Positions 16,979 to 24,961 of a stretch of DNA of 53,028 nucleotides are shown piece after piece. The number at the start of each line of letters is the position of its first letter. Positions within the stretch are counted from its first letter, which is position 1. The stretch lies in NCBI GenBank assembly GCA_017882405.1, contig JADGPO010000044.1, positions 1-53,028 on the forward strand, given 5' to 3'. A program made the position numbers and the translations under genes. The notes beneath the pieces were generated by a model that worked only from the letters and a program-made list of their open reading frames with translations, was not told the DNA's origin and made no database searches. The stretch comes from Solirubrobacteraceae bacterium (GTDB lineage: Bacteria > Actinomycetota > Thermoleophilia > Solirubrobacterales > Solirubrobacteraceae).

Positions 16979-19609
16979 TTGTTGATCAAGCGCCGGCTGC
17001 GAGCGGTGCTGTCGCTCGCTGCAGCCACGCTCGTCGTCCTGGCGACGGCGGCCGTCCCCGTCGCATTCGCAGATCCCTGCACCGTGACGGTGACCCTGGT
17101 CGGCGGCGTGGTCCAGCAGGTCCCTGTCGACGCCACCCCCGGTGTGATCCCCGATCTGCACCTCCCGGCCGTCGTCTCCGAGACGATGATCTGCACCACC
17201 TCGACCACCCCGTCGTCGAGCAGCAGCAGCAGCACGACGACGACCACCACCACCACCACCACCACCACCACCACCAGCCCCCTCACCGCCTCCAGCTCCA
17301 CCACCACGTCCACTTCCTCCACCACGTCGTCATCGCCCAGCACCTCGTCGAGCTCGTCCTCCACCACGACCTCGAGCTCAACCTCAGCCTCGCCTTCACA
17401 CTCCAAGGCGCCCGGTAAGACCAAGACGACGACCACCAACACGACGCCGCAGCCCAGCTCGTCGTCGCCGCAGAAGTCCTCCAGCCACGGTCAGTCACCT
17501 TCGAACCCGTCCAAGAACGCCAAGCGCCCCAAGCGCACGGGCAAGAGCAAGAAGAGCAAGTCCGGCTCGTCCAATGCCAACCTGCCCTCCGGCAAGGGCG
17601 TGCCCAAGACGTCGAACCCGACCTTCTCGCTGTCGCTGCCCGGCCCGTCTCCGATCGGGGTCCCGAACTTCTTCATCGACTCCTTCCGGATCCCGCCGTT
17701 CCTGATCCCGATTTACCAGGCGGCCGGCATCGAGTACCAGGTGCCGTGGCAGGTGCTGGCCGGGATCAACGAGATCGAGACCGACTACGGCCGCAACCTG
17801 TCGGTGTCGTCCGCCAACGCCGTCGGCTGGATGCAGTTCCTCCCCTCGACGTGGAAGGAATGGGGCGTGGACGCCAACGGGGATGGCGTCGCCGATCCCT
17901 ACAACCCCGTCGACGCGATCTTCACCGCCGCGCGCTACCTGCACGCCGCGGGGGCGTCCAAGAACCTCTCGCAGGCGATCTTCGCCTACAACCACGCCGG
18001 CTGGTACGTGCAATCGGTCCTCCTGCGCGCCAAGCTGATCGGCGGGATCCCCTCACAGCTGGTGGGCGCCCTCACCGGCCTGGTGGAGGGTCACTTCCCC
18101 GTCGCCGCGCCGGCCAAGTACGCCGACAACTCGGTGGTCTCCCTGTCGAAGCACAAGGTCAAGGGCGCCAACGCCGCGATCGCGATCAACTCCGATCCCA
18201 AGAGCAAGGGCACGTCGATCTTCGCCAAGAAGAGCTCACCCGTGATCGCCGTCAACGACGGCAAGATCGTCAAGGTCGGCTCCAACCGGGCGCTCGGCCG
18301 CTACGTCAAGCTGCAGGACTCCACCGGCAACATCTACACCTACGCGCATCTGGGGAGCGTCTCGAACACCTACCCCGTGGCCAAGCCGGTGAGGATCACC
18401 GCCAAGGACATCGCCCAGGAGCTCGCGGCACCCAAGATCAAGGCGCCCAGCGCGCCGGCCTCCGCGGGCATGCAGCAGACCACCCCGGCCGCCACCGCGA
18501 CGCCGGCCACGCACGGCAAGGCCAAGACCAAGGCGCCGTCAAAGGCGGGCGCGGGTGCCACGAAGGCGCCCGGCAACTCGGCGGGCGCCGCGTCCTCGCA
18601 GACCGGGACCATCTCCGCACCGCTGGTCAAGGAGCGGTTGTTCGCCCACCCGTCGCGCTCGGCCTCCTATGCGGCCGGCGGCAACCTCCAGCTCAAGAGC
18701 ACCACCCCGCAGGTCACGAGCTTTGAGAACTACTTCTCGGACGCGCTGCACCTGGGCAAGAAGCAGTACACGCTCAAGCACCTCAAGGCCGGATCGATCG
18801 TGATCGCCGGAACGATCCTCGGCCGCGTCGGCGGTCCCAGCCAGGGCCTCTCGCCCCACCTGTACTTCACGATCCAGCCGGCCGGCAAGGGCGCCCCGAA
18901 CATCGACCCCAAGCCGATCCTCGACGGATGGAAGCTGCTGGAGGCGACCGCCGTCTACCGGGCCGCCAACGTCGACCCGTTCTACGGTCCGGGCGCCAAG
19001 AACCCGACCGTCGGCCAGGTTCTGCTGATGTCCAAGCAGCAGCTCACGCTGCGGGTGCTGTCAGACCCGCAGGTGCGGATCTACAACTGCGGGCGGCGCG
19101 ACATCCAGAGCGGCCAGATCGACCGGCGCGTGCTGGCGACGATCGAGTTCCTCTCCGCGTCGGGCCTGGACCCGTACGTGTCCGGACTCAAGTGCGGCGC
19201 CTCCGTCAACGCCAAGACCGGCACCGACCAGCAGGGCGTCACCGGCCAGAGCGTCGACATCTCCAAGATCAACAACATCCCGGTGGCCGGCCACCAGGGC
19301 GCCGGCTCGATCACCGACATCGCCATCCGCCGTCTGCTCACGCTCCAGGGCTCGATGCGGCCTGACGAGATCATCTCCGACATCGCCTACAAGGCCCAGC
19401 CCAACACACTCGCCCTGCCCGACCACCGCAACCGGATCCAGATCACCTACACGCCCGACTACGGCACCAACAAGAAGCTCTCCAAGCAGATCAAGAGCAT
19501 CCTGCAGCCGGGCCAGTGGGAGCAGCTGATCAACCGCATCAGCCAGATCCCCGAGCCGGTCGTGCCGATCGCCCCCAGCAAGTACGCGATCCGCAAGCAC
19601 AAGGGCTGA
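16979..19609 (+). CDS. Secreted lytic transglycosylase with a degenerate M23-like module
   Basis: 876-residue cell-wall protein. Residues 1-31 are a signal peptide. About 65-220 is a Ser/Thr/Pro/Lys-rich wall-spanning linker with a poly-Thr run. About 240-350 is a transglycosylase (SLT/MltB-like) domain: PWQVLAGINEIETDYGRN contains the catalytic Glu, followed by AVGWMQFLPSTWKEWGVD and AIFAYNHAGWYV. From about 400 comes an M23-like beta domain (VIAVNDGKIVKVGSN, YTYAHLG, later HLYFTI) split by an Ala/Lys-rich insert at about 475-550; its zinc-ligand His/Asp set is incomplete. The last ~200 residues are unassigned. The TTG start is supported by AGGAGAGGA 9 nt upstream and by the signal peptide it gives. 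Confidence 0.85.
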   Translation: MLIKRRLRAVLSLAAATLVVLATAAVPVAFADPCTVTVTLVGGVVQQVPVDATPGVIPDLHLPAVVSETMICTTSTTPSSSSSSSTTTTTTTTTTTTTTSPLTASSSTTTSTSSTTSSSPSTSSSSSSTTTSSSTSASPSHSKAPGKTKTTTTNTTPQPSSSSPQKSSSHGQSPSNPSKNAKRPKRTGKSKKSKSGSSNANLPSGKGVPKTSNPTFSLSLPGPSPIGVPNFFIDSFRIPPFLIPIYQAAGIEYQVPWQVLAGINEIETDYGRNLSVSSANAVGWMQFLPSTWKEWGVDANGDGVADPYNPVDAIFTAARYLHAAGASKNLSQAIFAYNHAGWYVQSVLLRAKLIGGIPSQLVGALTGLVEGHFPVAAPAKYADNSVVSLSKHKVKGANAAIAINSDPKSKGTSIFAKKSSPVIAVNDGKIVKVGSNRALGRYVKLQDSTGNIYTYAHLGSVSNTYPVAKPVRITAKDIAQELAAPKIKAPSAPASAGMQQTTPAATATPATHGKAKTKAPSKAGAGATKAPGNSAGAASSQTGTISAPLVKERLFAHPSRSASYAAGGNLQLKSTTPQVTSFENYFSDALHLGKKQYTLKHLKAGSIVIAGTILGRVGGPSQGLSPHLYFTIQPAGKGAPNIDPKPILDGWKLLEATAVYRAANVDPFYGPGAKNPTVGQVLLMSKQQLTLRVLSDPQVRIYNCGRRDIQSGQIDRRVLATIEFLSASGLDPYVSGLKCGASVNAKTGTDQQGVTGQSVDISKINNIPVAGHQGAGSITDIAIRRLLTLQGSMRPDEIISDIAYKAQPNTLALPDHRNRIQITYTPDYGTNKKLSKQIKSILQPGQWEQLINRISQIPEPVVPIAPSKYAIRKHKG
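17219..17275 (+). repeat. In-frame trinucleotide microsatellite (AGC)5(ACG)3(ACC)11
   Basis: Five AGC, three ACG and eleven ACC codons in a row encode Ser5-Thr14 in the linker of the transglycosylase. The 33-nt ACC run is a pure repeat that should be prone to slippage without frameshift. Confidence 0.9.
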
Positions 19610-19617
19610 TCGCTCCG

Positions 19618-19638
19618 GCGGCCGTGAAGGGCGGCCGC
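19618..19638 (+). terminator. Hairpin after the transglycosylase gene
   Basis: 7-bp stem GCGGCCG/CGGCCGC with a 7-nt loop, 8 nt after the stop and 5 nt before the next ATG. It could end transcription or mask initiation of the next gene. Confidence 0.4.
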
Positions 19639-19643
19639 GCGGG

Positions 19644-20519
19644 ATGAGCGCCGAGCGGACGCCCACCACGCTGTATCGCTTCGCTCAGGTCGAGCTGCCG
19701 TGGGCGCTCGGCCCGTCCGACGGCCGCTATCTCGTCCGGCACGACGGCGAGGCCGAGGCCGCGCCGTCACACGTGATCGTGTTCGCCACCCTCGGAGCCC
19801 CAGAGCGCCGGCGCCTGTCGCGCCGGCGCCGCTCACGGCCCGCCGAGCCCCAGCCGGAGCCGACGCCCGTGGTCACCGGACGCGCCACGGTGATCGACGT
19901 GGCCCGTCCGCTACGGGGCGGCGACGAGGCGGCCGCGTGGCTGCGCGCCGCCGGGGAGCGGGAGCTGGAGGAGGCTCTGGGAACCCTGAACCGTGCGCTG
20001 CACGCGTTTCGCCTGGTATCCGCGGACCCGTACCTGCACGCCGTGGGCCGCCAGCAGGCGATCATGGCCCGGATCGGCTACGGCGCCGGTGAGCAGGTGG
20101 CCGACGGCCTGTGGGCTGACGCCCGTGAGCTGATCGCCCGATCCGCGCGTCAGCGTCGCGCTCGGATCCTGACACCGCAGGCCCGCCTGGCCGGCGTGCT
20201 GGGGGCGCGCGAGCGGGCGCTGGCCTGCGAGGAGCTGACCCTGCGCGCGCGCCTGGACCTCGACCACGGCCGCCCGCGCGAGGCGGCGCTGCAGCTGCTC
20301 GTCGCGCTCGACGCGGCGCTGGCCGAGCTGTCCGGCGACTCGCGGGCCGAGGTGCTGGCCGAGCGGCTGAGCGAGCTGCGCGGTCAGCGCGAGGCCGTGG
20401 CGGGCGCGGCTCAGTCGGCCCTCATGGGATCGACGAGCGCTGCCGAGCTTCAGACCGTCGCCTTCACGGTCGGCCGCCTGGAGGCCGCGCTACGCGCCTG
20501 GTCCGCCGCCAGCGCTTGA
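19644..20519 (+). CDS. Conserved-looking protein of unknown function, helical
   Basis: 291 residues, no family recognised. The N-terminus (1-55) looks like a small beta domain (TTLYRFAQVELPWALGPSDG). A basic Arg/Pro linker (about 55-75, ERRRLSRRRRSRP) follows, then an almost all-helical region rich in Ala, Arg and Glu (about 90-285) resembling a helical bundle or coiled coil. No signal peptide or TM. The codon pattern is normal for the window. It follows the transglycosylase by 34 nt and its 3' end overlaps the convergent sirtuin gene by 30 nt. Confidence 0.7.
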   Translation: MSAERTPTTLYRFAQVELPWALGPSDGRYLVRHDGEAEAAPSHVIVFATLGAPERRRLSRRRRSRPAEPQPEPTPVVTGRATVIDVARPLRGGDEAAAWLRAAGERELEEALGTLNRALHAFRLVSADPYLHAVGRQQAIMARIGYGAGEQVADGLWADARELIARSARQRRARILTPQARLAGVLGARERALACEELTLRARLDLDHGRPREAALQLLVALDAALAELSGDSRAEVLAERLSELRGQREAVAGAAQSALMGSTSAAELQTVAFTVGRLEAALRAWSAASA

Positions 20520-21302
20520 GCCGGCCCCACCCACCCCTACGCCCACCAGCTCCGGCCCGAGCTCGGCGAGCACCGCCTCCAGCTCTTGCACGACATCGCG
20601 GCCGCAGCGTACGACCGCCCGCCCGTCGAACGGCGTGGCGCCCTGGGTGATGATCGCCACCTGTCCCCCGGCGGTCAGCGTCACCGCCGGCAGCTGCGCC
20701 ACCGGGTAGACCTCCAGCGAGGAGCCGATGCACAGCAGCAGGTCGGCGTCGGCCGCCAGCTGCTCGGCACGCGCCAGCGCATCGGCGGGCAGGTACTCGC
20801 CGAACAGGATCACGTCGGGCTTGAGCGGCTGACCGCAATCGCAGCGGGGGATCCCGGCGGCGTCCTCACGCTGGCGGCTGCGCACGTCGGCCAGCGGATA
20901 CCGCTCCCGGCAGGCCAGGCACGAGGAGTGATCGATCGTGCCGTGCACCTCCACCAGCTCGCGGGTTCCGGCCCGGGCGTGCAGGCGATCGATGTTCTGA
21001 GTGATCACGGCCTCCAGCAGCCCCGCCTGCTCCAGCCGGGCGAGGGCCGCGTGCGCGCCATTGGGCCGCTTGTGCTCGAGCGTCTGGAAACGGTCGCCGT
21101 AGAAGTGCCAGAAGCGCTCGGGATCACGCCGGAAGACGTCGATGTGGGCGACCTCCATCGGATCCACGCTGGTCCACAGACCGGTGCCGGGGGTGCGGAA
21201 GTCCGGAATCCCGGAGGGCACCGAGATACCCGCGCCGGTCAGCGCCACCACCGAGTCGGCGCCGTGGATCAGCTTCGCCAGCCGCGCGGCCTCACTGGAC
21301 AT
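20490..21302 (-). CDS. SIR2-family NAD-dependent protein deacylase
   Basis: Removes acyl groups from lysines using NAD. It has 270 residues. The Rossmann motif is VALTGAGISVPSGIPDFR (about 19-36), followed by TQNIDRLHARAG and the catalytic-His segment VEVHGT. A zinc module has CLAC and a later CDCG pair, giving four cysteines. VILFGEYLP, CIGSSLEVYPVAQLP and a C-terminal NAD segment complete the fold. Class II/III-like bacterial sirtuin. The last ~20 residues are Gly-rich. A TAAACT box 7 nt before the ATG indicates a leaderless message; that box lies inside the end of the SRPBCC gene. Confidence 0.92.
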   Translation of the reverse strand: MSSEAARLAKLIHGADSVVALTGAGISVPSGIPDFRTPGTGLWTSVDPMEVAHIDVFRRDPERFWHFYGDRFQTLEHKRPNGAHAALARLEQAGLLEAVITQNIDRLHARAGTRELVEVHGTIDHSSCLACRERYPLADVRSRQREDAAGIPRCDCGQPLKPDVILFGEYLPADALARAEQLAADADLLLCIGSSLEVYPVAQLPAVTLTAGGQVAIITQGATPFDGRAVVRCGRDVVQELEAVLAELGPELVGVGVGGAGSSAGGGPGA

Positions 21303-21309
21303 GCGCCGG

Positions 21310-21315
21310 AGTTTA
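21310..21315 (-). promoter_or_regulatory. -10 box for the sirtuin gene, leaderless type
   Basis: TAAACT on the minus strand, exactly 7 nt before the ATG at 21302, the classic leaderless spacing. Confidence 0.45.
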
Positions 21316-21771
21316 CGTTCCCGGTGGGTAGGCGGACTCGACGCTCGCGCCGAAGCGCGAGAGCGTCTGCTCCAGCGACGCCGTCATCGCTCGGCGGATG
21401 AACAGCAGGTCGATCAACGGGGTCACGGGCGAGCGGCGCCTGATCTCGTAGGCGAGGCTCAGCTCGACGCGCACCCCCGGCGGTTGTGCTGAGAAGGCGA
21501 TGCTCTGGCGACCGTGGATCGATTCGTCTGAGACCTCCAGCGTCTGACCCCGGCGAGGCGCGTGGTCGACCACGCGCTCGGTCACGTGACCGCGCCCGGC
21601 GGGTCCCGATCGCCAGCTCACGGTTGCGCCGGCGCCCGGCCAATCGCCCTCCACGCTCAGCACCTGCTCCAGGCCGTCGACCCATTCCGCCCAGCGGCCG
21701 GTGTCATACCAGTGCGACTCGGCCTCTGGTACCGAGGCGGTGAACGTCCGGACGACTCGCACAGTCCGCAT
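21313..21771 (-). CDS. SRPBCC (START/polyketide-cyclase-like) protein
   Basis: 152-residue ligand-binding helix-grip protein. Seen: VRVVRTFTASVPEAESHWYD (first strand and helix), WAEWVDGLEQVLSVEG (the WPEW-like element), GATVSWRSGPAGRGHVTERVV, then PPGVRVELSLAYEIRR and a long C-terminal helix (IRRAMTASLEQTLSRFG). Role and ligand unknown. The frame stays open far upstream, but MRTVRVV at 21771 is preceded by AAGGG 5 nt away, and the upstream stretch is the antisense of the M48 gene. Just upstream of the sirtuin gene. Confidence 0.85.
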   Translation of the reverse strand: MRTVRVVRTFTASVPEAESHWYDTGRWAEWVDGLEQVLSVEGDWPGAGATVSWRSGPAGRGHVTERVVDHAPRRGQTLEVSDESIHGRQSIAFSAQPPGVRVELSLAYEIRRRSPVTPLIDLLFIRRAMTASLEQTLSRFGASVESAYPPGT

Positions 21772-21798
21772 GCTCACCCTTTCGCCGCCCCGCACGAG

Positions 21799-21804
21799 TA
21801 GCCT
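21799..21804 (+). promoter_or_regulatory. -10 box for the M48 protease gene
   Basis: TAGCCT 9 nt before the ATG at 21814; fits a leaderless or near-leaderless start. Confidence 0.35.
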
Positions 21805-21813
21805 GTCGCGATC

Positions 21814-22818
21814 ATGGCGCAGAGCCTCCCCGAAGCCGTAGAGCCCTACCCGGAGATCTCCTCCAAGGCCTACGAGCATCCGGCCGACAAGGCAGCGACG
21901 GCAGCGCTCAAGGCCGTGCCGACGCTCGACACGGTCGTGCGCAAGCTGGTCGAGTACCGCTACGAGCGCGCGCTGCGCCAGTCCTTCCTCGGCAACTCGA
22001 TCAAGGTCTCCGAGCGCCAGCTGCCCGAGCTGTGGGCGTCCTACCGCGGCGTGCACCGCATCCTCGACATGCCCGAGGACTATGACCTGTACGTCAGCTC
22101 GTCGCTGTACTGGAACGCGCTGACGATCGGATCCCAGAACCCGATGCTGGTGATGGGCTCCAACCTGCTCGAGCAACTCGGTCCCGGCGAGCAGCGGACG
22201 ATCATCGCCCACGAGATGGGACACATCCTCTCCGACCACGTCCTCTACACGACCGCGCTGAACATCCTCCTCGCGGCGGGCGGCGGACTGCCGCTGGGGC
22301 TCGGTCTGCCGGTGCGGGCGGTGCGCGCGGTGCTGCTGGAGTGGAGTCGCGCGGCCGAGCTCAGCTGCGACCGGGCGGCGACGCTGGCGGTGCGCGACCC
22401 CCGGATCGTGTGCCGCGCGCTGATGGTCCTCGCCGGCGGGATCCCCGCCGATCAGCTCAGCCTCGATGCGTTCATGGCCCAGGCGATGGAGTACGAGAAC
22501 TGGGACGACGCCCACGACCGGGTGCGCCGCTTCTTCAACGAGATCAACGTCACCCACGCCAACGCGGTCCGGCGCGTCTCCGAGGTCATGCGCTGGGTGC
22601 AGAGCGGCGAGTACGACCGCATCGTCCGCGGCGAGTACCGCCGCCGCGGCGAGGAGACCAACGTCCGCGAAGAGGCCTCCGCGGCGATGCAGTTCTACTC
22701 CGAGCGCTTCCGCGCGATGTTCCGCGAGCTGGGCGAGAACGTCACCAGCATCGGCGGCCAGATGGGCGACATGAGCCAACAGGTCGCCGACTGGATCCGC
22801 AAGCGCGGATCCGGCTAG
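21814..22818 (+). CDS. M48-family zinc metallopeptidase
   Basis: 334-residue protease. The zinc site is IIAHEMGHILSDH (HExxH at about residue 132), with the third-ligand Glu in SRAAELSCDRAATLA about 50 residues on, as in the M48 family. A hydrophobic stretch between them (NILLAAGGGLPLGLGLPV) may be membrane-associated. The N-terminal region (about 20-120) has SSKAYEHPADKAATAALKAV, typical of M48 proteins that begin with a helical segment. The C-terminal ~90 residues are a charged helix. Likely a membrane-bound quality-control protease; the substrate is unknown. Confidence 0.88.
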   Translation: MAQSLPEAVEPYPEISSKAYEHPADKAATAALKAVPTLDTVVRKLVEYRYERALRQSFLGNSIKVSERQLPELWASYRGVHRILDMPEDYDLYVSSSLYWNALTIGSQNPMLVMGSNLLEQLGPGEQRTIIAHEMGHILSDHVLYTTALNILLAAGGGLPLGLGLPVRAVRAVLLEWSRAAELSCDRAATLAVRDPRIVCRALMVLAGGIPADQLSLDAFMAQAMEYENWDDAHDRVRRFFNEINVTHANAVRRVSEVMRWVQSGEYDRIVRGEYRRRGEETNVREEASAAMQFYSERFRAMFRELGENVTSIGGQMGDMSQQVADWIRKRGSG

Positions 22819-23188
22819 CCCCGTCCCGGTGTCGCACAGCGGTGTGATGGAGTTGCTCACGCCCGGTACCACTACTCATGGAATGCAGCAGCGGGCGCAC
22901 GAGGCGATCCATGGGGTCGTGCTGATCGCCGCGATGCTCATCTGACCGGGCGGAATTCAGGCCGGCGTACGTGCGCTGGCCGGGGGCAGCGGCACCGGCG
23001 AACGCCACCATCACGCCGTCGCCGGTGTTCTTGATCTCCCGACCATCCGCCTGGGCGATCTCGGCCTTCAGTAGCGCGAAGTGCTCGCCGCGCCAGCGGC
23101 CTGCCACCGCCGGCCCGACCCGCGACTCCAGGCCCGTGGAGCCCACGAGATCGGTGGACAGGATCGTGACGGTCTCAACCGCGTCCAT
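22742..23188 (-). pseudogene. Truncated class III cyclase (N-terminal head only)
   Basis: The first ~65 residues are a clear class III cyclase start: TVTILSTDLVGSTGLESRVG with the first metal Asp, then GREIKNTGDGVMVAFAG with the second. After about residue 68 (near 22985) similarity ends abruptly and the frame runs on as low-information sequence, antisense to the end of the M48 gene. Most of the cyclase domain and anything after it are missing. This start is typical of large cyclase-ATPase-LuxR regulators. Judged a relic. Confidence 0.65.
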
Positions 23189-23498
23189 GGCTCCCGCCGC
23201 GTCCTTCGCCCGACGCGGACCCGTCGTGCTGGGCCGCCATCGTCGCCGCGAGCTCGGTCCGGTTCGCGACGCCGAGCTTGAGATACACGTTGGAGAGGTG
23301 CATCTTCACCGTGCTGCGAGCGATGAACAGCCGCGTGGCGATCTCGGGATTTGAGATCCCAGTGGCGGCGAACCGGGCGGCGTCGAGCTCGGTCGGCGTC
23401 AGGCTCGACAGCCCACTCGACGGCCGGCCGCGCGGGCCGCGGGACCGGCGGGCGTAGGCGATCGCCTCGGTGAGCGCCATCGCGTGTCCCTCCTGCAC
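23175..23498 (-). pseudogene. Isolated LuxR-type HTH tail
   Basis: About 107 codons. From MALTEAIAYARRSRGPRGRP on it looks like the extreme C-terminus of a large LuxR-type regulator. The HTH is LTPTELDAARFAATGISNPE then RLFIARSTVKMHLSNVYLKL and GVANRTELAAT. No sensor or ATPase domain precedes it. An AGGAGGG stands 7 nt before ATG 23480, so a small HTH-only protein could still be made. It overlaps the cyclase head by 14 nt, in the reverse of the order seen inside intact cyclase-LuxR proteins, as if tail and head of two tandem genes were joined by deletion. Confidence 0.6.
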
Positions 23499-23527
23499 TC
23501 CCCTACGCCGCCGCCGACTTTCCGCCC

Positions 23528-23815
23528 TTGGAACGTGCGGCCTTTGCCCGGCATCCGTTCTGGGTGACCCGCTATCGCGAGGGCGAGCTTCACTCCTCGG
23601 GTGATTACCCCAACCAGGGCCCGTCGGGCGAGGGCCTTCCCGCCTACGTCGCGGGCCGGCACAGCATCGTGGGCGAGGACGTCGTTGTCTGGTACACGAC
23701 CGGCTTCACCCATCTGCCCTCCGTCGCACAGTCGGAAGCCGCTGCGTCCTCTGACTCGGGGACGGAAGTAGGAGCAGGTCAGCTCTGCGCAAACGCCGGC
23801 AGGTCTGAGCGCTGA
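23528..23815 (+). pseudogene. C-terminal fragment of a copper amine oxidase
   Basis: Residues ~1-65 match the end of primary (copper/TPQ) amine oxidases: FARHPFWVTRYREGELHSSG, DYPNQGPSGEGLPAYVAG, RHSIVGEDVVVWYTTGFTHL. This C-terminal strand region normally follows some 550 residues containing the TPQ Tyr and copper His ligands, all absent here. After THLP the frame continues ~30 residues of unrelated sequence. The left boundary abuts the LuxR tail. Clearly a remnant; no function is expected. Confidence 0.7.
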
Positions 23816-23824
23816 CGTGCGAAT

Positions 23825-23850
23825 GCGTCTCGCCGGACTCGGCGAGACGC
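23825..23850 (+). terminator. Strong hairpin after the amine-oxidase fragment
   Basis: Perfect 10-bp stem GCGTCTCGCC/GGCGAGACGC with a 6-nt loop, 9 nt after the fragment's stop. A smaller GGATG/CATCC hairpin follows. Probably the terminator of the lost gene. Confidence 0.55.
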
Positions 23851-24046
23851 GGATGTCGTCCCTGCATCCGGGGAGGAGGAGCTGTCTGGCGCGAGACGGC
23901 GAGACGACTGCCGGAGCGGCAAAGGGGCTGTCTCCGCGTACCGGAGCCGGCGGCTCTTTCCGCGCGGGCGGAACGGCCCACGCCTCGTCGCACTTGATGC
24001 TGCTCAGGTGCTGTAGGGTCGCGCGAAACCTATGAGAAGGGGACAC

Positions 24047-24334
24047 GTGGCATATCTGCTGACGCACTTCTGGCCGGGAGGGACTGAGGAGCAGTACCGC
24101 ACGACGCTTGCCGCCGTCACCGAGGCTTCGGGTGGTAGGATTCCTGAGCAATTCCATGCGGCGGGCCCGACGGATGGCGGAATTCTGATCGTGGCTGTGC
24201 AGGAGTCCAAAGAAGCGGCCGACCGTTTCGTGCGCGAGACCCTGATGCCGCTCCTGCCCATCGAGGGAGGTCTCGTGGGTCCGCCAGAGGAGCGCGGTGC
24301 CGAGATCATTCGCTCCTTCGGGCTTTCAGACTGA
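24047..24334 (+). CDS. Small dimeric alpha/beta-barrel-like protein of unknown function
   Basis: 95 residues. Strand-helix-strand pattern MAYLLTHFWPGGTEEQYRTT, then IPEQFHAAGPTDGGILIVAVQ, a helix with KEAADRFVRETLMPLLP and a tail GPPEERGAEIIRSFGLSD. This resembles small ferredoxin-like (dimeric alpha-beta barrel) proteins, but function is unknown. The GTG at 24047 is chosen over the ATG at 24032 because GAAGGGGA precedes it, whereas the ATG has no site. The only intact gene in the remnant region, closed by a 13-bp hairpin. Confidence 0.7.
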   Translation: MAYLLTHFWPGGTEEQYRTTLAAVTEASGGRIPEQFHAAGPTDGGILIVAVQESKEAADRFVRETLMPLLPIEGGLVGPPEERGAEIIRSFGLSD

Positions 24335-24387
24335 CGCCACCGAAGCCGGTCCTCGGTCGGAAGACGACCCGGGTAGCTGTCGGCGCA

Positions 24388-24424
24388 GACGTGTCGCTCT
24401 TGGTTCCGCGGAGAGCGACACGTC
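24388..24424 (+). terminator. 13-bp perfect hairpin terminator
   Basis: Stem GACGTGTCGCTCT/AGAGCGACACGTC with an 11-nt loop, 53 nt after the small-barrel gene. One of the two strongest hairpins in the window; no U-tract. Confidence 0.6.
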
Positions 24425-24896
24425 GGGATGCGCGAGCCCAGTCATCCTGCTCCCCGTGGCTGGCTGGCCGCGCAGCCCGCCACGACCGACTGAGCCGCTC
24501 TGCGCGAGTGACACAAGTCGTCGCCGGAGAGCCCCGGGCTGCTCGTTCGCCGCGGGCCCTTGACTTTCATCGGTCGCGCACAGCGACAGCCGTTCGTGCC
24601 CGGCCCGCCCAGCCGGAGCGCTCCTAGGCCACAGCAAGCCACCAGTGCAGGGGCGGGTGGGCCGAACTTCGCACGAGCGCTATCGCGTGAATCCGAGCGT
24701 CCCGCGAGCGACGTAGGGACTGCTGCAATGGACAGAAGGGGCAGCCGGTGGCAGCAGCGCTGTGGCGGTCGACCACACCGCTATGCGATACCGGGGCGCG
24801 GCCAGTCCCACCGGCGACGCGATCAGAGCACGCATCCCCATGTCGACCAACGCGTGCCTCAAAAGCACCGCTGACGCTCGCGCCCCTCCGCAGCCC
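24425..24896. other. Intergenic stretch without recognisable features
   Basis: No protein remnant, RNA gene or strong hairpin is seen. It lies between the remnant region and the PadR promoter. Confidence 0.4.
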
Positions 24897-24925
24897 TTGA
24901 CAAAAGAACAATTGCGATATATCGT
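24897..24925 (+). promoter_or_regulatory. Promoter with PadR-type operator
   Basis: TTGACA (24897-24902), 17-nt spacer, TATCGT (24920-24925). The perfect 10-bp palindrome CGATATATCG (24915-24924) covers the -10. The local AT-rich block stands out from the GC-rich surroundings. This is the layout expected for autorepression by the PadR protein encoded 37 nt downstream. Confidence 0.6.
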
Positions 24926-24961
24926 TGACCCATCGTTAAAAACAACCAAAGGAACAACGAT

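Noticed and set aside
16801..17442. Val/Glu-rich minus-strand frame of 213 codons
   Set aside because: It is the antisense of the Ser/Thr microsatellite in the transglycosylase; the poly-Val comes from the repeat.
23817..24157. Several short open frames around the remnant region
   Set aside because: They overlap hairpins and the small-barrel gene and lack recognisable protein patterns.
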